Positions 43,017-51,835 of a DNA stretch of 64,000 nucleotides are shown here, in pieces (the first letter of the stretch is position 1; every line of letters begins with the position of its first letter). Both the position numbers and the translations under genes were made by a program. This stretch comes from an uncultured Clostridia bacterium (GTDB lineage Bacteria; Bacillota; Clostridia; Lachnospirales; CAG-274), in contig CALWSP010000001.1 in NCBI GenBank assembly GCA_944384235.1, positions 62,001 through 126,000 of the forward strand, read 5' to 3'. The notes under the pieces were generated by a model. It did not search any database, had not been told where the DNA came from, and saw only the letters and a program-made list of their open reading frames with translations.

Positions 43017-43595
43017 TTTATTTTGATTTGATTTTATTGAATGATAAACTTTTGAGATTGGAAGCCCAACTATTGTATAAAAATCTCCATCTATTTTATC
43101 TACTAAAATAGCTCCAAGACCTTGTATGCCATAAGCACCAGCTTTATCCATAGGTTCCCAGCTATCTACATAATCGTTAATTGTTTGCAAAGAAAGGTTT
43201 CTAAAGTGGACATTAGCACAATCTGCAAATGTTTCAATGAAAACTCTGCCATTTACATAGTAGTAAAGAGTTACGCCAGTGTATACTTGGTGGACTTTAT
43301 TAGAAAGAGTTGACAACATATTTATTGCATCTAACCTATCTTTTGGTTTGCCTAAAATTTTATTATCTATTGACACTATTGTGTCAGCTGCAACTACTAC
43401 TGTATCATTTTCTGGCATTTCTTTATCAAAAACTGCATCTGCTTTTCTTAAAGAAAGTTCCATAACTATTTCAGCAGGTGTTAAATTTTCATCGTAGCTT
43501 TCATCTGTATTGCAAGTTGACACTCTAAAATTTAAACCTACTTGTTTCATTAAATCAGCTCGTCTTGGAGAAGCTGAGGCTAAAATTATTTCCAT
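43014..43595 (-). CDS. maf: Maf-like nucleoside triphosphate pyrophosphatase
   Basis: A 193-residue Maf protein that hydrolyses dTTP, UTP and modified pyrimidine triphosphates. Signature ILASASPRRADLMKQVG at the start, then VVVAADTIVSIDNKILGKP and AGAYGIQGLGAILV. The GX(3)A(W/Y)G motif type points to the dTTP/UTP subfamily. Forms an operon with the DUF4321 gene, whose stop is 11 bases upstream. Confidence 0.95.
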   Translation of the reverse strand: MEIILASASPRRADLMKQVGLNFRVSTCNTDESYDENLTPAEIVMELSLRKADAVFDKEMPENDTVVVAADTIVSIDNKILGKPKDRLDAINMLSTLSNKVHQVYTGVTLYYYVNGRVFIETFADCANVHFRNLSLQTINDYVDSWEPMDKAGAYGIQGLGAILVDKIDGDFYTIVGLPISKVYHSIKSNQNK

Positions 43596-43606
43596 TATAT
43601 ATCCTC

Positions 43607-43864
43607 CTAAAAATACTTTTTATATAAAATTCCAGAAATTAGCATACCTATTATTCCAGCTATTGTAAAATTTAAAGAAAAGCCAAAATTTAAGTACAAA
43701 AAGCCTAAATCAAGAACGAAAGGGTCAGTAAAGCCAATTGACTTGCCATAATTTAGCCAGTTTACCCAACTTGGCAAGGCTTGAGTTAAAGAGCCTAGAA
43801 AACTGCCAAAAATTAGACCAGATATTAAAGTTAGTATAAAAACAATTTTGGACTTATTTTTCAT
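43607..43864 (-). CDS. DUF4321 membrane protein
   Basis: An 85-residue protein with an N-terminal membrane helix (about 7-28) and a second near the C-terminus (about 62-82). The pattern LISGLIFGSFLG, SFGxxNPxxLDLGFL-type centre (here GFTDPFVLDLGFLYLNFG) and GIIGMLISGILYKK fits DUF4321, usually next to maf. Function unknown. Confidence 0.82.
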   Translation of the reverse strand: MKNKSKIVFILTLISGLIFGSFLGSLTQALPSWVNWLNYGKSIGFTDPFVLDLGFLYLNFGFSLNFTIAGIIGMLISGILYKKYF

Positions 43865-43947
43865 ATATGTTCTCCTTTAAATTTTAATAGTATTAAATCT
43901 ATTGTATATTAAAAAATGCAACATTTCAAGAGTTTTATAAAAATTGT

Positions 43948-44014
43948 TGTCGCAATTTTTGATGTTGATATAAAAGCCAATTATACAAAATTATACAGCG
44001 TGGATAGGTATAAT
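43948..44014 (+). promoter_or_regulatory. Putative spoIIGA promoter region with possible 0A box
   Basis: TATAAT (44009-44014) lies 30 bases before spoIIGA with only a weak -35. A TGTCGCA at 43948-43954 is a six-of-seven match to the TGTCGAA Spo0A box. In B. subtilis the spoIIG operon is activated by phosphorylated Spo0A from a sigma-A promoter with unusual spacing, so the arrangement is plausible but weakly supported. Confidence 0.35.
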
Positions 44015-44043
44015 TAAGATATAAGTTAAAGGGTGGTGTTTAT

Positions 44044-44886
44044 ATGACGGTGGATATTTATTTTGAGGATATGATAGCCATAAATTTTTTGACTAATATT
44101 ATGATAATAGAGCTATCAAGAAAAGTGTTAAATATTAAATTAAAATGGATTAAAAAGATTGTATGTGCTTTTTTAATATCCCTGTTATATAGTTTTTTAG
44201 TTATTTCAAAATTTAGGGTTTATATTAATGTGTACACATTATTTATTATAACATTAATTGAAGTGTTTATATTATATAAGCCCAAGGGTTTTGAAGAATT
44301 TTTAAAGTGTATTTTAGTTTTTAAAATTGTAGCTTTTATTATTAAAGGGGTTTTATTAACATTAAATAGTTATATAAAAACTAATTTAAGTTATTTATTG
44401 CTTATTTTTAGTTTTATATTAGCTTATGGTTCTTATATTGTTTTAAATTGTTTTAACAAAGTTCAAAATTATTATAGTTTGGATATTTTTTGGGAAGATA
44501 AAAAGGTTAATATAAACGCTTTAGTTGACTCAGGAAATTATTTAATTGAGCCTATTAGCAAAAAACCTGTTATTGTGGCTGAATACAAGGCTTTAAAAGA
44601 GCTTTTGCCAGAAAGTTTAATTAAAATATACGAAAGCAAAAAAGAAAGTAATTTGCTTGAAATTGTTTCTGCTATTTCAGAAGATAAGTTTAGATACAGT
44701 TTAAGGGTTATTCCGTTTAAAAGCATTGGAAAGGAAAGGGGAATGATGATTGGTTTTGTTGTTGACAGTGTTAAAATTAGGGACAATGTGATTAAAAAGC
44801 CTGTTATTGCTATTTGCAGGTTTAGTCTTAGCAAAGGTGGTTTATATAGTGCATTAATTAGTCCAAAACATTTAGGAGGGTTTTAG
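44044..44886 (+). CDS. spoIIGA: Sigma-E processing peptidase SpoIIGA
   Basis: The membrane aspartic protease that activates pro-sigma-E in the mother cell. The 280 residues start MTVDIYFEDMIAINFLTNI, have five hydrophobic segments (about 1-145) and a soluble protease domain with the catalytic Asp162 in ALVDSGNYLIEP. Immediately upstream of sigE, as in all spore-formers. Confidence 0.93.
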   Translation: MTVDIYFEDMIAINFLTNIMIIELSRKVLNIKLKWIKKIVCAFLISLLYSFLVISKFRVYINVYTLFIITLIEVFILYKPKGFEEFLKCILVFKIVAFIIKGVLLTLNSYIKTNLSYLLLIFSFILAYGSYIVLNCFNKVQNYYSLDIFWEDKKVNINALVDSGNYLIEPISKKPVIVAEYKALKELLPESLIKIYESKKESNLLEIVSAISEDKFRYSLRVIPFKSIGKERGMMIGFVVDSVKIRDNVIKKPVIAICRFSLSKGGLYSALISPKHLGGF

Positions 44887-45594
44887 ATGAATATTAGTTG
44901 TTTGGAAAAGTTTTTTAAGAAATTTTATGAAAAAGGGAAGATATTTTATATTGGTGGAAGCGACATTTTACCTGAGCCTTTAACAAGCGATGAAGAAGCT
45001 TTTTATTTAAAAAAACTGGTGGACAAAAGCGATGAAGATGCTAGGGATATTTTAATTGAAAGAAATTTAAGGCTTGTTGTGTATATTGCAAGGAAGTTTG
45101 AAAACACTGGAATTAATGTTGAAGATTTAATATCTATTGGAACGATAGGTTTAATTAAGGCTATTAACACTTTTAAGCCTGAGAAAAACATAAAACTAGC
45201 AACTTATGGCTCAAGGTGTATAGAAAACGAAATTTTAATGTATTTAAGAAGAACTACAAGAACCAAAACAGAGGTTTCCATTGACGAACCTTTAAATGTT
45301 GATTGGGAGGGGAACGAGCTTTTATTATCTGACATTTTAGGAACAGATGTGGACATTATATACAGAGGGATAGAGGAGGAGGTTGACAAACAACTATTAA
45401 GGTCTGCTATAAAAAAATTAAGTGGTAGAGAAAAAGAGATAATTGAGTTAAGGTTTGGAATAGGCAAAGATGGGGCTGAGGAAAAAACTCAAAAGGAAGT
45501 AGCAGACATATTAGGCATAAGTCAATCTTACATATCTAGGCTTGAAAAAAAGATTATAGGAAGGCTTAGAAAAGAAATTATGAAGTTAGTTTAA
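44887..45594 (+). CDS. sigE: Sporulation sigma factor SigE
   Basis: The mother-cell sigma factor, 235 residues. A pro-sequence (about 1-20) precedes the conserved [12 protein letters not shown]. Region 2 ([26 protein letters not shown] split at 2.1-2.3) and region 4 ([19 protein letters not shown]) are complete. It directly follows spoIIGA. The usual next gene, sigG, is absent and a terminator follows. Confidence 0.96.
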   Translation: MNISCLEKFFKKFYEKGKIFYIGGSDILPEPLTSDEEAFYLKKLVDKSDEDARDILIERNLRLVVYIARKFENTGINVEDLISIGTIGLIKAINTFKPEKNIKLATYGSRCIENEILMYLRRTTRTKTEVSIDEPLNVDWEGNELLLSDILGTDVDIIYRGIEEEVDKQLLRSAIKKLSGREKEIIELRFGIGKDGAEEKTQKEVADILGISQSYISRLEKKIIGRLRKEIMKLV

Positions 45595-45595
45595 A

Positions 45596-45625
45596 AACCT
45601 GCCAACTGAACGTTGGCAGGTTTTT
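45596..45625. terminator. Terminator between sigE and the interrupted membrane gene
   Basis: An 11-bp perfect stem AACCTGCCAAC/GTTGGCAGGTT with a 5-base loop and a T-run on the plus strand. Confidence 0.9.
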
Positions 45626-45626
45626 G

Positions 45627-46508
45627 TTATGTAGCAGATGAATTATCTGTGTTTTCGTTATTAAATTTTTTAGTAGGTTTTAATTTTTTGATTAAATTAA
45701 AGGGGTTATTAAGATTTAGGTTTGAATTAAATATTAAATTAATAAATTTTACAAGGCAAAATAGCACAAATAAAGGAATAATGAAAGAGGTTACAATCAT
45801 TATTGCTAAAGCATCAATAAAATTATTAAATGTATTTTCTGCTTTTTCTTTTATTGAATTAGATATATTTGAAATGTTTTCTTTTATTGAGCTAGATAAA
45901 TTAGAAAAATTTGATTTAATATTAGATAATAACCCAGTTTCTTCGTTTTATATTAAAGTATCATCATAAGTACTTAATTCATTTTTTGTTTCATTTGCAG
46001 AAGATATAGCTTCTTCAATTGTATTGGTATAGGTATTTTCAATTAATTTTGTAACTACTATGCTAGTTGGCACAATAAGAAACAAAATAACAGAAAAAAG
46101 GGCAACCTTTTTTAACGAAACCATAATTGCTGGAATTTTTAGATAAAAATTTAATATATAGAAAAATATTAAAGTAGGAACAATAATTTGAAAAACAACT
46201 TTTGTTGATATTATTAACAAAAATTTTTCAATATAAATTGCACAAAGGGGTATTAAAAAATAAAAGCTAATGTCCATTAATTTTTCTGCAATAGGCATAG
46301 CAAAATCACCAGGAACAGCTGTTATTGCTGCAGATATTGCAGTTGATTAGGCAGTTAAGGCTAAAATGTTATTCCTTTTTTCATCTAAAGTGTCAATAAA
46401 AAATGTTTCAAAAAAACTTGTGGACGTTAAGTTTGAAAGAAAGAAAATTGAAACAAAAGAAAAAAGTATTAAAAGCAAAATTTTTAAAATTAAATTTTTC
46501 TTTGTCAT
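45627..46508 (-). pseudogene. Membrane-protein gene interrupted by two in-frame TAA codons
   Basis: One uninterrupted frame of 294 codons runs from ATG 46508 (AAAGGAGG ribosome site) to TAA 45627. TAA codons occur at codon 54 (46349-46347) and codon 187 (45950-45948), with no frameshift. The three pieces read as one protein: MTKKNLILKILLLILFSF, then TAVPGDFAMPIAEKLMDISF with several membrane helices, then a helical region and a final membrane segment (IMIVTSFIIPLFVLFCLVKF). It resembles an uncharacterised family with TAITLxPGDxxxPIAEKL. The simplest reading is early decay; a read-through gene is less likely but not excluded. Confidence 0.75.
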
Positions 46509-46533
46509 AAAAAGGCCTCCTTTACAAAAAAAG

Positions 46534-46566
46534 AAAAGGGCTATACTTTAAAGGTAAAGCCCTTTT
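46534..46566. terminator. Terminator after the HIT gene
   Basis: A 9-bp stem AAAAGGGCT/AGCCCTTTT with a 15-base loop that can partly pair. Acts mainly for the minus-strand HIT gene and lies before the interrupted gene. Confidence 0.7.
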
Positions 46567-46570
46567 TATG

Positions 46571-46987
46571 TTAAAGATTTGATTTGATTTTTTCTATGAT
46601 TTCTGTATATTCTTCATCTGTTAAATATTTTGGCGGGTTTACATTCATTTCGAAAGTGCCACCAAAACCATAGCCATCTTTTTGTTTTGGAACTATATGA
46701 ACGTGAAGGTGAGGGAGAGTGTCGCTATACATACCATAGTTTACTTTAGCTGGGTTTACAGACTTTGCAATGGCTTTGCCAACTGTTTGCATATCTTGTA
46801 TAAATGCAAGAGAATCTTCAGGGCTTAGTTCTGTAAGGTCTACGTTATGGTCTTTATATGCAATTACGCACCTACCATAGTATGTTTGCTCTTTAAAAAG
46901 ATAGAGCTTACAAACTTTTAAATCTGAAATATAAATCATTAAAGAGTCTAACTTTTCTTTGTTTTTACAATATAAGCAATTTTCCAT
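46571..46987 (-). CDS. HIT-family protein
   Basis: A 138-residue histidine-triad nucleotide-binding protein with HLHVHIVPK, the catalytic triad, and an N-terminal CLYCKNKEKL pair of cysteines that may bind zinc. Relatives hydrolyse nucleoside phosphoramidates or dinucleoside polyphosphates. ATG 46987 with an AGGAGG site is chosen over upstream TTG codons. Confidence 0.9.
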   Translation of the reverse strand: MENCLYCKNKEKLDSLMIYISDLKVCKLYLFKEQTYYGRCVIAYKDHNVDLTELSPEDSLAFIQDMQTVGKAIAKSVNPAKVNYGMYSDTLPHLHVHIVPKQKDGYGFGGTFEMNVNPPKYLTDEEYTEIIEKIKSNL

Positions 46988-47018
46988 CAAAATGCCTCCT
47001 TTTATTCTATTTAAGTTA

Positions 47019-47047
47019 ATTATAAATACATAAATAAGTATTGTCAA
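47019..47047 (-). promoter_or_regulatory. Promoter of the HIT gene
   Basis: Minus strand TTGACA (47047-47042), 17 bases, TATAAT (47024-47019), a full consensus promoter. Confidence 0.85.
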
Positions 47048-47073
47048 CAAGAAAAGAAAAAATTACAAGAAAA

Positions 47074-47102
47074 AAACGACCTTAATATAATTAAGGTCGT
47101 TT
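47074..47102. terminator. Terminator after the DUF4364 gene
   Basis: A 12-bp stem AAACGACCTTAA/TTAAGGTCGTTT with a 5-base loop; a T-run follows on the minus strand. Confidence 0.85.
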
Positions 47103-47105
47103 AAT

Positions 47106-47687
47106 TTAGTTTGCTTTATTTAATATTTCAATTTCTGCTTCGATTTTTGACTTTTTAGTATCATCTGTTATGAGGGATTGCAAAATTGTGTTATAAATTG
47201 AGCTTGTGTTTTGTTTCCAATTTTTCCTAACTTGTTTTGCTATTTCTTTGCTAACAACTGTTATTTTTAACTCCATAAGAGTTACACCATCTTCTATGAA
47301 ACTACATTTAACGACATATTCATCTTCATCATTCATAAAGTAGTTTGCAGAAACGGAATATTCCTTTTTTATTACGCCTTTATTTTTTCTTACATAAGCG
47401 ATTATGTTTTCTCTTTTTGATTCTGGGATTATTTTAGAAAAAGCGTTTACTGTTTTTTCTCCTTCTTCTGTTAGGCTATAATAAACAAGGTTGTCCTCTG
47501 TGTTAGCTTCGATTATTCCATTTTTTTCCATATCTGCAATGTATGTGTTAAATTCGAAATAATCCATATAGTCATTTACAGCAAAGTTATATAAATGGTC
47601 AAGAGAAAGAGGCATATCCATTTGATATATTAAATATAAAATTATTAATCTATTTTCTGCAACCAGTCGATTTGATTTATTATACAT
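47106..47687 (-). CDS. DUF4364 transcription-regulator-like protein
   Basis: A 193-residue protein of a clostridial DUF4364-type family. The N-terminal half is a winged-helix-like domain (ENRLIILYLIYQMDMPLSLDHL, YNFAVNDYMDYFEFNTYI) with a YSLTEEGEKTV wing. The C-terminal half is a mixed domain of unknown role. Probably a DNA-binding regulator, but no target is known. Confidence 0.8.
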   Translation of the reverse strand: MYNKSNRLVAENRLIILYLIYQMDMPLSLDHLYNFAVNDYMDYFEFNTYIADMEKNGIIEANTEDNLVYYSLTEEGEKTVNAFSKIIPESKRENIIAYVRKNKGVIKKEYSVSANYFMNDEDEYVVKCSFIEDGVTLMELKITVVSKEIAKQVRKNWKQNTSSIYNTILQSLITDDTKKSKIEAEIEILNKAN

Positions 47688-47720
47688 AGTATGATACCTT
47701 CTTAATGTGAAATATTAATT

Positions 47721-47749
47721 ATTATACTGTATTTTAGGCTATATGTAAA
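47721..47749 (-). promoter_or_regulatory. Promoter of the DUF4364 gene
   Basis: Minus strand TTTACA (47749-47744), 17 bases, TATAAT (47726-47721). Confidence 0.75.
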
Positions 47750-47830
47750 CAAAAATAATATATAAATATTTTGTTTAATAGGTTAAAATTTTTTGTTAAT
47801 TTGTTTATTTTTTAAATAAACAGGTGTTTT

Positions 47831-50194
47831 TTAGGCTAAATTAAGTAAATGCCCCAAGATGTTTACAGCAAAAGCTACTAACCAAGCTATTAAACATTGT
47901 GCAATTACTACAATTAAAGCCCCGTTTCTTCCTATTTCCCTTTTTACTGCACCTATTGCTGCTACACAAGGTGTGTATAAAAGGGTGAAAACTAAAAACA
48001 CAAAGGAGCTAAAAGGCGTGAAGATAGTGTTTAGTGTGTTTAAGTTTCCGTTTATTAAAACTGTTAGTGTGCTTACAACACTTTCTTTAGCTGTAAAGCC
48101 TGTTATAAGGGCTGTTGATATTCTCCAATCATCAAAGCCTAAAGGCCTAAAAATTGGCGAAATTAAGCCACCTAGGTGTGCTAAAATGCTTTGAGAGGAG
48201 TCTGACACTATATTTAGACGCATATCAAAGGTTTGCAAGAACCAAATTATTATTGTGGCTAGAAATATTATTGTGAAAGCTTTTGTTAAAAAGTCTTTAG
48301 CTTTATCCCATATAAGATTTAAAACGTTTTTATAGCTAGGTAGCCTATAATTTGGTAGCTCCATAACAAAAGGAACTGGGTTTCCTTTATAGGCACTTTT
48401 ATTTAATGTTAGTGCAAATAAAATGCCGACTAAAATTCCTATTACATACATTAAAACCATAACCAAAGCTTGGTGCTTTTTGAAAAAGAAAGCTGTGAAA
48501 AAGGCATATATTGGAAGTTTTGCAGAACAGCTCATAAAAGGTGTTAGCAAAATTGTCATTTTTCTATCTCTTTCTGATGGCAATGTTCTTGTGGACAAAA
48601 TGGCTGGAACTGAGCAACCAAAGCCTATAAGCATTGGAACAAAGCTTCTACCTGAAAGGCCTATTTTTCTTAAAAGCCTATCCATTACAAAGGCAATTCT
48701 TGCCATATAGCCACTATCTTCTAAAATGGAGAGGAAGAAAAACAAGACAACTATTATTGGAAGAAAGCTTAAAACACTTCCTACACCTGAAAACACACCA
48801 TCAATTATTAGGGAGTGGATAAAAGGGTTTATATTATATGATGTTAAAAGTGTGTCAACAAGGTTTGTAAAGCTTGAAATTCCTAGCTCCAAAAGGTCTG
48901 ATAGAAATTTACCTATTACGCCAAAAGTTAGGTAAAAAATTATGCCTAAGATAGACAAAAAGGCTGGAATGGCTGTGTATTTTCCTGTTAATATCTTATC
49001 AGCTTTTACGCTTCTTATGTGTTCAAGGCTTTCTTTTGGTTTTACAACTGTTTTATTACAAAGTTCTTCGATGAATTTAAAACGCATATCTGCAAGAGCT
49101 GAAACCCTATCTTTATTGCTTTCATTTTCCATTTGTTTAATCATAGAGTTAAGGGTTGATATTTCGTTGAAATCTAATTTTAGTTTTTCTAAAATTAGTT
49201 TATCGCCCTCGACAATTTTTGTGGAACAAAAGCGAATAGGCAAGTTGTTTTTTTGGCAGTGGTCTTCAATTAAATGGGCTACTGCGTGGATACATCTATG
49301 CAATGCGCCATTGTCTAAGCCAGTGTTTGGGCAAAAATCTACTCTGCCTGGCTTTAATTTATATTTTGCTACATAGAGGATATGTTCAACTAATTCTGAA
49401 ACGCCTTCGTTTTTAGAGGCTGATATTGGCACAACAGGAACGCCTAAAGTTTTTTCTATTGTGTTAATATCTATTGAGCCAGAGTTTAGTTTAACTTCGT
49501 CCATCATATTTAAGGCTAAAACCATAGGAATATTTAGTTCTAAAAGCTGCATTGTTAGATACAAGTTTCTTTCGATATTAGTTGCATCTAAGATGTTAAT
49601 TATTGCATCTGGTTTTTCGTTTAAAATAAATTCTCTTGTTACAACCTCTTCACTTGTGTAGGGGGAGAGAGAATAGATTCCAGGAAGGTCTGTTACAACT
49701 GCTTCTTTATGGTTTTTTATGAAACCATCTTTTCTATCAACTGTTACACCAGGAAAGTTTCCAACTCTTTGGTTTGAGCCTGTTAGCTGGTTAAAAAGAG
49801 TGGTTTTGCCACAATTTTGATTTCCTACAAGTGCAAGTTTTATGGTTTGTCCATCTGGAATTACAGAGCCACTTTTATGGGGCCTATATGTTTTTGTTTC
49901 ACCTATGCCTGGGTGTGTAATGTTTTTAAGTGTGGGGTTTTGTGTTTGATGGTTATGCGCTGTATGTATATCTTTTAATGTAATTAGTGAAGCATCAGAT
50001 TTTCTCAGAGTTAGCTCATAGCCCCTAACTCGTATTTCAATAGGATCGCCCATAGGTGCAACTTTTATTAAAGTAACTTCTGTGCCAGGGGTTAAGCCCA
50101 TATCTAAAATGTGTTGTCTTAAAGCTGGCTCTAGGGTTGTTACTTTATCTATTATTGCATCTTTTCCTATTTGAAGCTTATCAAGGGTCATCAT
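47831..50194 (-). CDS. feoB: FeoA-FeoB fusion ferrous iron transporter
   Basis: A 787-residue ferrous iron importer. Residues 1 to about 75 form a FeoA SH3-like domain (HILDMGLTPGTEVTLIKVAP), normally a separate protein. After a linker comes the FeoB G domain with GNQNCGKTTLFNQLTG and GVTVDRKDG, then a helical GDI domain and about ten membrane segments with Gate motifs (CSVPAILSTRT, PFMSCSAKLPIYAFF). No separate feoA gene is adjacent. Overlaps the ArsC-like gene by four bases. Confidence 0.95.
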   Translation of the reverse strand: MMTLDKLQIGKDAIIDKVTTLEPALRQHILDMGLTPGTEVTLIKVAPMGDPIEIRVRGYELTLRKSDASLITLKDIHTAHNHQTQNPTLKNITHPGIGETKTYRPHKSGSVIPDGQTIKLALVGNQNCGKTTLFNQLTGSNQRVGNFPGVTVDRKDGFIKNHKEAVVTDLPGIYSLSPYTSEEVVTREFILNEKPDAIINILDATNIERNLYLTMQLLELNIPMVLALNMMDEVKLNSGSIDINTIEKTLGVPVVPISASKNEGVSELVEHILYVAKYKLKPGRVDFCPNTGLDNGALHRCIHAVAHLIEDHCQKNNLPIRFCSTKIVEGDKLILEKLKLDFNEISTLNSMIKQMENESNKDRVSALADMRFKFIEELCNKTVVKPKESLEHIRSVKADKILTGKYTAIPAFLSILGIIFYLTFGVIGKFLSDLLELGISSFTNLVDTLLTSYNINPFIHSLIIDGVFSGVGSVLSFLPIIVVLFFFLSILEDSGYMARIAFVMDRLLRKIGLSGRSFVPMLIGFGCSVPAILSTRTLPSERDRKMTILLTPFMSCSAKLPIYAFFTAFFFKKHQALVMVLMYVIGILVGILFALTLNKSAYKGNPVPFVMELPNYRLPSYKNVLNLIWDKAKDFLTKAFTIIFLATIIIWFLQTFDMRLNIVSDSSQSILAHLGGLISPIFRPLGFDDWRISTALITGFTAKESVVSTLTVLINGNLNTLNTIFTPFSSFVFLVFTLLYTPCVAAIGAVKREIGRNGALIVVIAQCLIAWLVAFAVNILGHLLNLA

Positions 50195-50544
50195 TTTTTA
50201 AGCACTTCCTCCCATTGCTTTTCTCTAAAGCCTGTTAAAACAAAATCTTCGCCTATTAAAAGAGGTCTTTTAACTAACATTCCATCAGTTGACAAAAGGT
50301 TTAAAGCCTCATCTTCTGTCATTGTTGGGAGCTTATCTTTTAAATTTAACTCTCTATATTTCATTCCACTTGTGTTAAAAAACTTTTTAAGGTCAAAGCC
50401 ACTTTTATCTAGCCAAGTTTTTAGCTCTTCTTTTGTTGGATTATTTTCAACTATATGTCTATCCTCGAAGTTAAAACCATTTTCTATTAAATATTTTTTT
50501 GCCTTTTGGCAAGTGCTACATTTTGGATATTCTAAAAATAACAT
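50191..50544 (-). CDS. ArsC/Spx-family protein
   Basis: A 117-residue thioredoxin-fold protein of the ArsC/Spx/YffB group. The CxxC pair Cys9-Cys12 (PKCSTCQKAKKYL) and the late KRPLLIGEDFVLTGF motif, with the key Arg, are present. It may be a glutaredoxin- or thioredoxin-linked arsenate reductase or an Spx-like regulator; no RNAP-binding signature is evident. It is upstream of and overlaps feoAB. Confidence 0.82.
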   Translation of the reverse strand: MLFLEYPKCSTCQKAKKYLIENGFNFEDRHIVENNPTKEELKTWLDKSGFDLKKFFNTSGMKYRELNLKDKLPTMTEDEALNLLSTDGMLVKRPLLIGEDFVLTGFREKQWEEVLKK

Positions 50545-50753
50545 TGTAATCCTCCTAATATTATATATATTTTATAAAGCTAATTATATCACAACTATTT
50601 AAGAAAATGAATATTATTTTTGAAAAAATTGTCATTAGTTGTATTATGTGTTGAAAAAAGGTTTAGATTGTGTTAAAATTAAAAATTGACATAAAAGAAA
50701 TTTAAAGGTGTGTTTTATTTACTATTATTGCGATAGGAAATAGATAAAATATA

Positions 50754-50782
50754 TTGACAAATATTTTTTTGTGTGGTATATT
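50754..50782 (+). promoter_or_regulatory. Promoter of metNIQ
   Basis: TTGACA (50754-50759), 17 bases, TATATT (50777-50782). The preceding 200 bases are AT-rich with weak promoter-like TTGACA and TTGAAA elements. No SAM riboswitch or T-box is visible before metN. Confidence 0.75.
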
Positions 50783-50833
50783 TTCATTAACAATTTAGTT
50801 TGATATAAATGTGCCTTAGGAAAGGAAGATTAA

Positions 50834-51835
50834 ATGTCTATTATTAAAATTGAAAACTTATATAAGACTTTTAATACAAAAAATGGCGATGTAAACGCTC
50901 TTAAAGACATAAATTTAGATATTGAGCAAGGAGATATTTTTGGCATTATTGGTCTTAGTGGTGCTGGTAAGTCTACTTTGGTTAGATGTATGAATTTTTT
51001 AGAAGTGCCTACCTCTGGCAATGTTATTTTTGAAAATATGAACTTAGGCAAGTTATCTAAAAAAGAGCTTTTAAAGGCTAGACAATCAATGAGTATGATT
51101 TTTCAAGGGTTTAACCTTATGGAGCAAAGAAACGCTCTTAAAAACGTTTGTTACCCTTTAGAAATTGCTGGAGTTAAAAAGGCAGAGGCAGAAAAAAGAG
51201 CAAGAGAGCTTTTGAAAATTGTTGGATTAGAGGACAGGGAAAAGTCTTACCCAGCCCAGCTATCTGGCGGACAAAAGCAAAGAGTTGCAATAGCTAGAGC
51301 TTTAGCTACAAACCCTAAGGTTATTTTATGTGACGAGGCTACATCTGCTTTAGACCCAACTACTACTCAATCTATTTTAGAGCTTTTAAAGGAAATTAAC
51401 CAAAAGCTACAAGTTACTATTATTATAATTACGCACGAAATGTCTGTTATTGAAAAAATATGTAACAAGGTTGCTGTTATTGACAAGAGTCAAATTGTTG
51501 AGTGTGGTTTTGTTAAAGACATTTTTATTAACCCTAAATCTGAAATGGCTAGGAAGTTAATTTTACCAAAAGATAGCATTATGCGTACTTTAAAGACAGG
51601 CAGTTATTTTAGAATTATTTTTGATTCTAATTTTACACACAAGCCTATTTTATCTGAATTGATTCTTGAATGTAATTATCCTATAAACCTTATATATGCT
51701 GACTCTATTGAAATGTTAAAGGACAATGCTGTTGGCGAGATGGTTATTGAAAAGACGGGTAAAAAAGATATTGATGAAAAAATTAGGCAGTATCTTAACT
51801 CAAATAATATTAGTTTTGAGGAGGCAGATAAGTAA
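50834..51835 (+). CDS. metN: Methionine ABC transporter ATP-binding protein
   Basis: The ATPase of the methionine importer. The 333 residues have Walker A GLSGAGKST, signature LSGGQKQRVAIARAL, Walker B VILCDEATSALDP, and a C-terminal NIL/ACT-like domain (about 260-333) that senses methionine in the family. It overlaps metI by one base. Confidence 0.94.
   Translation: MSIIKIENLYKTFNTKNGDVNALKDINLDIEQGDIFGIIGLSGAGKSTLVRCMNFLEVPTSGNVIFENMNLGKLSKKELLKARQSMSMIFQGFNLMEQRNALKNVCYPLEIAGVKKAEAEKRARELLKIVGLEDREKSYPAQLSGGQKQRVAIARALATNPKVILCDEATSALDPTTTQSILELLKEINQKLQVTIIIITHEMSVIEKICNKVAVIDKSQIVECGFVKDIFINPKSEMARKLILPKDSIMRTLKTGSYFRIIFDSNFTHKPILSELILECNYPINLIYADSIEMLKDNAVGEMVIEKTGKKDIDEKIRQYLNSNNISFEEADK

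Noticed and set aside
45613-45969. A 118-codon plus-strand frame after sigE
   Set aside because: It is antisense to the interrupted membrane-protein gene and begins in the sigE terminator, without a ribosome site.
45948-46298. A 116-codon minus-strand frame taken as a complete gene
   Set aside because: It is the middle part of a longer frame that continues on both sides beyond in-frame TAA codons and has no ribosome site at its internal ATG.
46366-46551. Plus-strand 61-codon lysine-rich frame
   Set aside because: Antisense to the start of the interrupted gene; no ribosome site.
50545-50833. SAM riboswitch or T-box before metNIQ
   Set aside because: Neither the SAM-I core nor a T-box specifier/antiterminator pattern is present; only promoter-like sites are seen.
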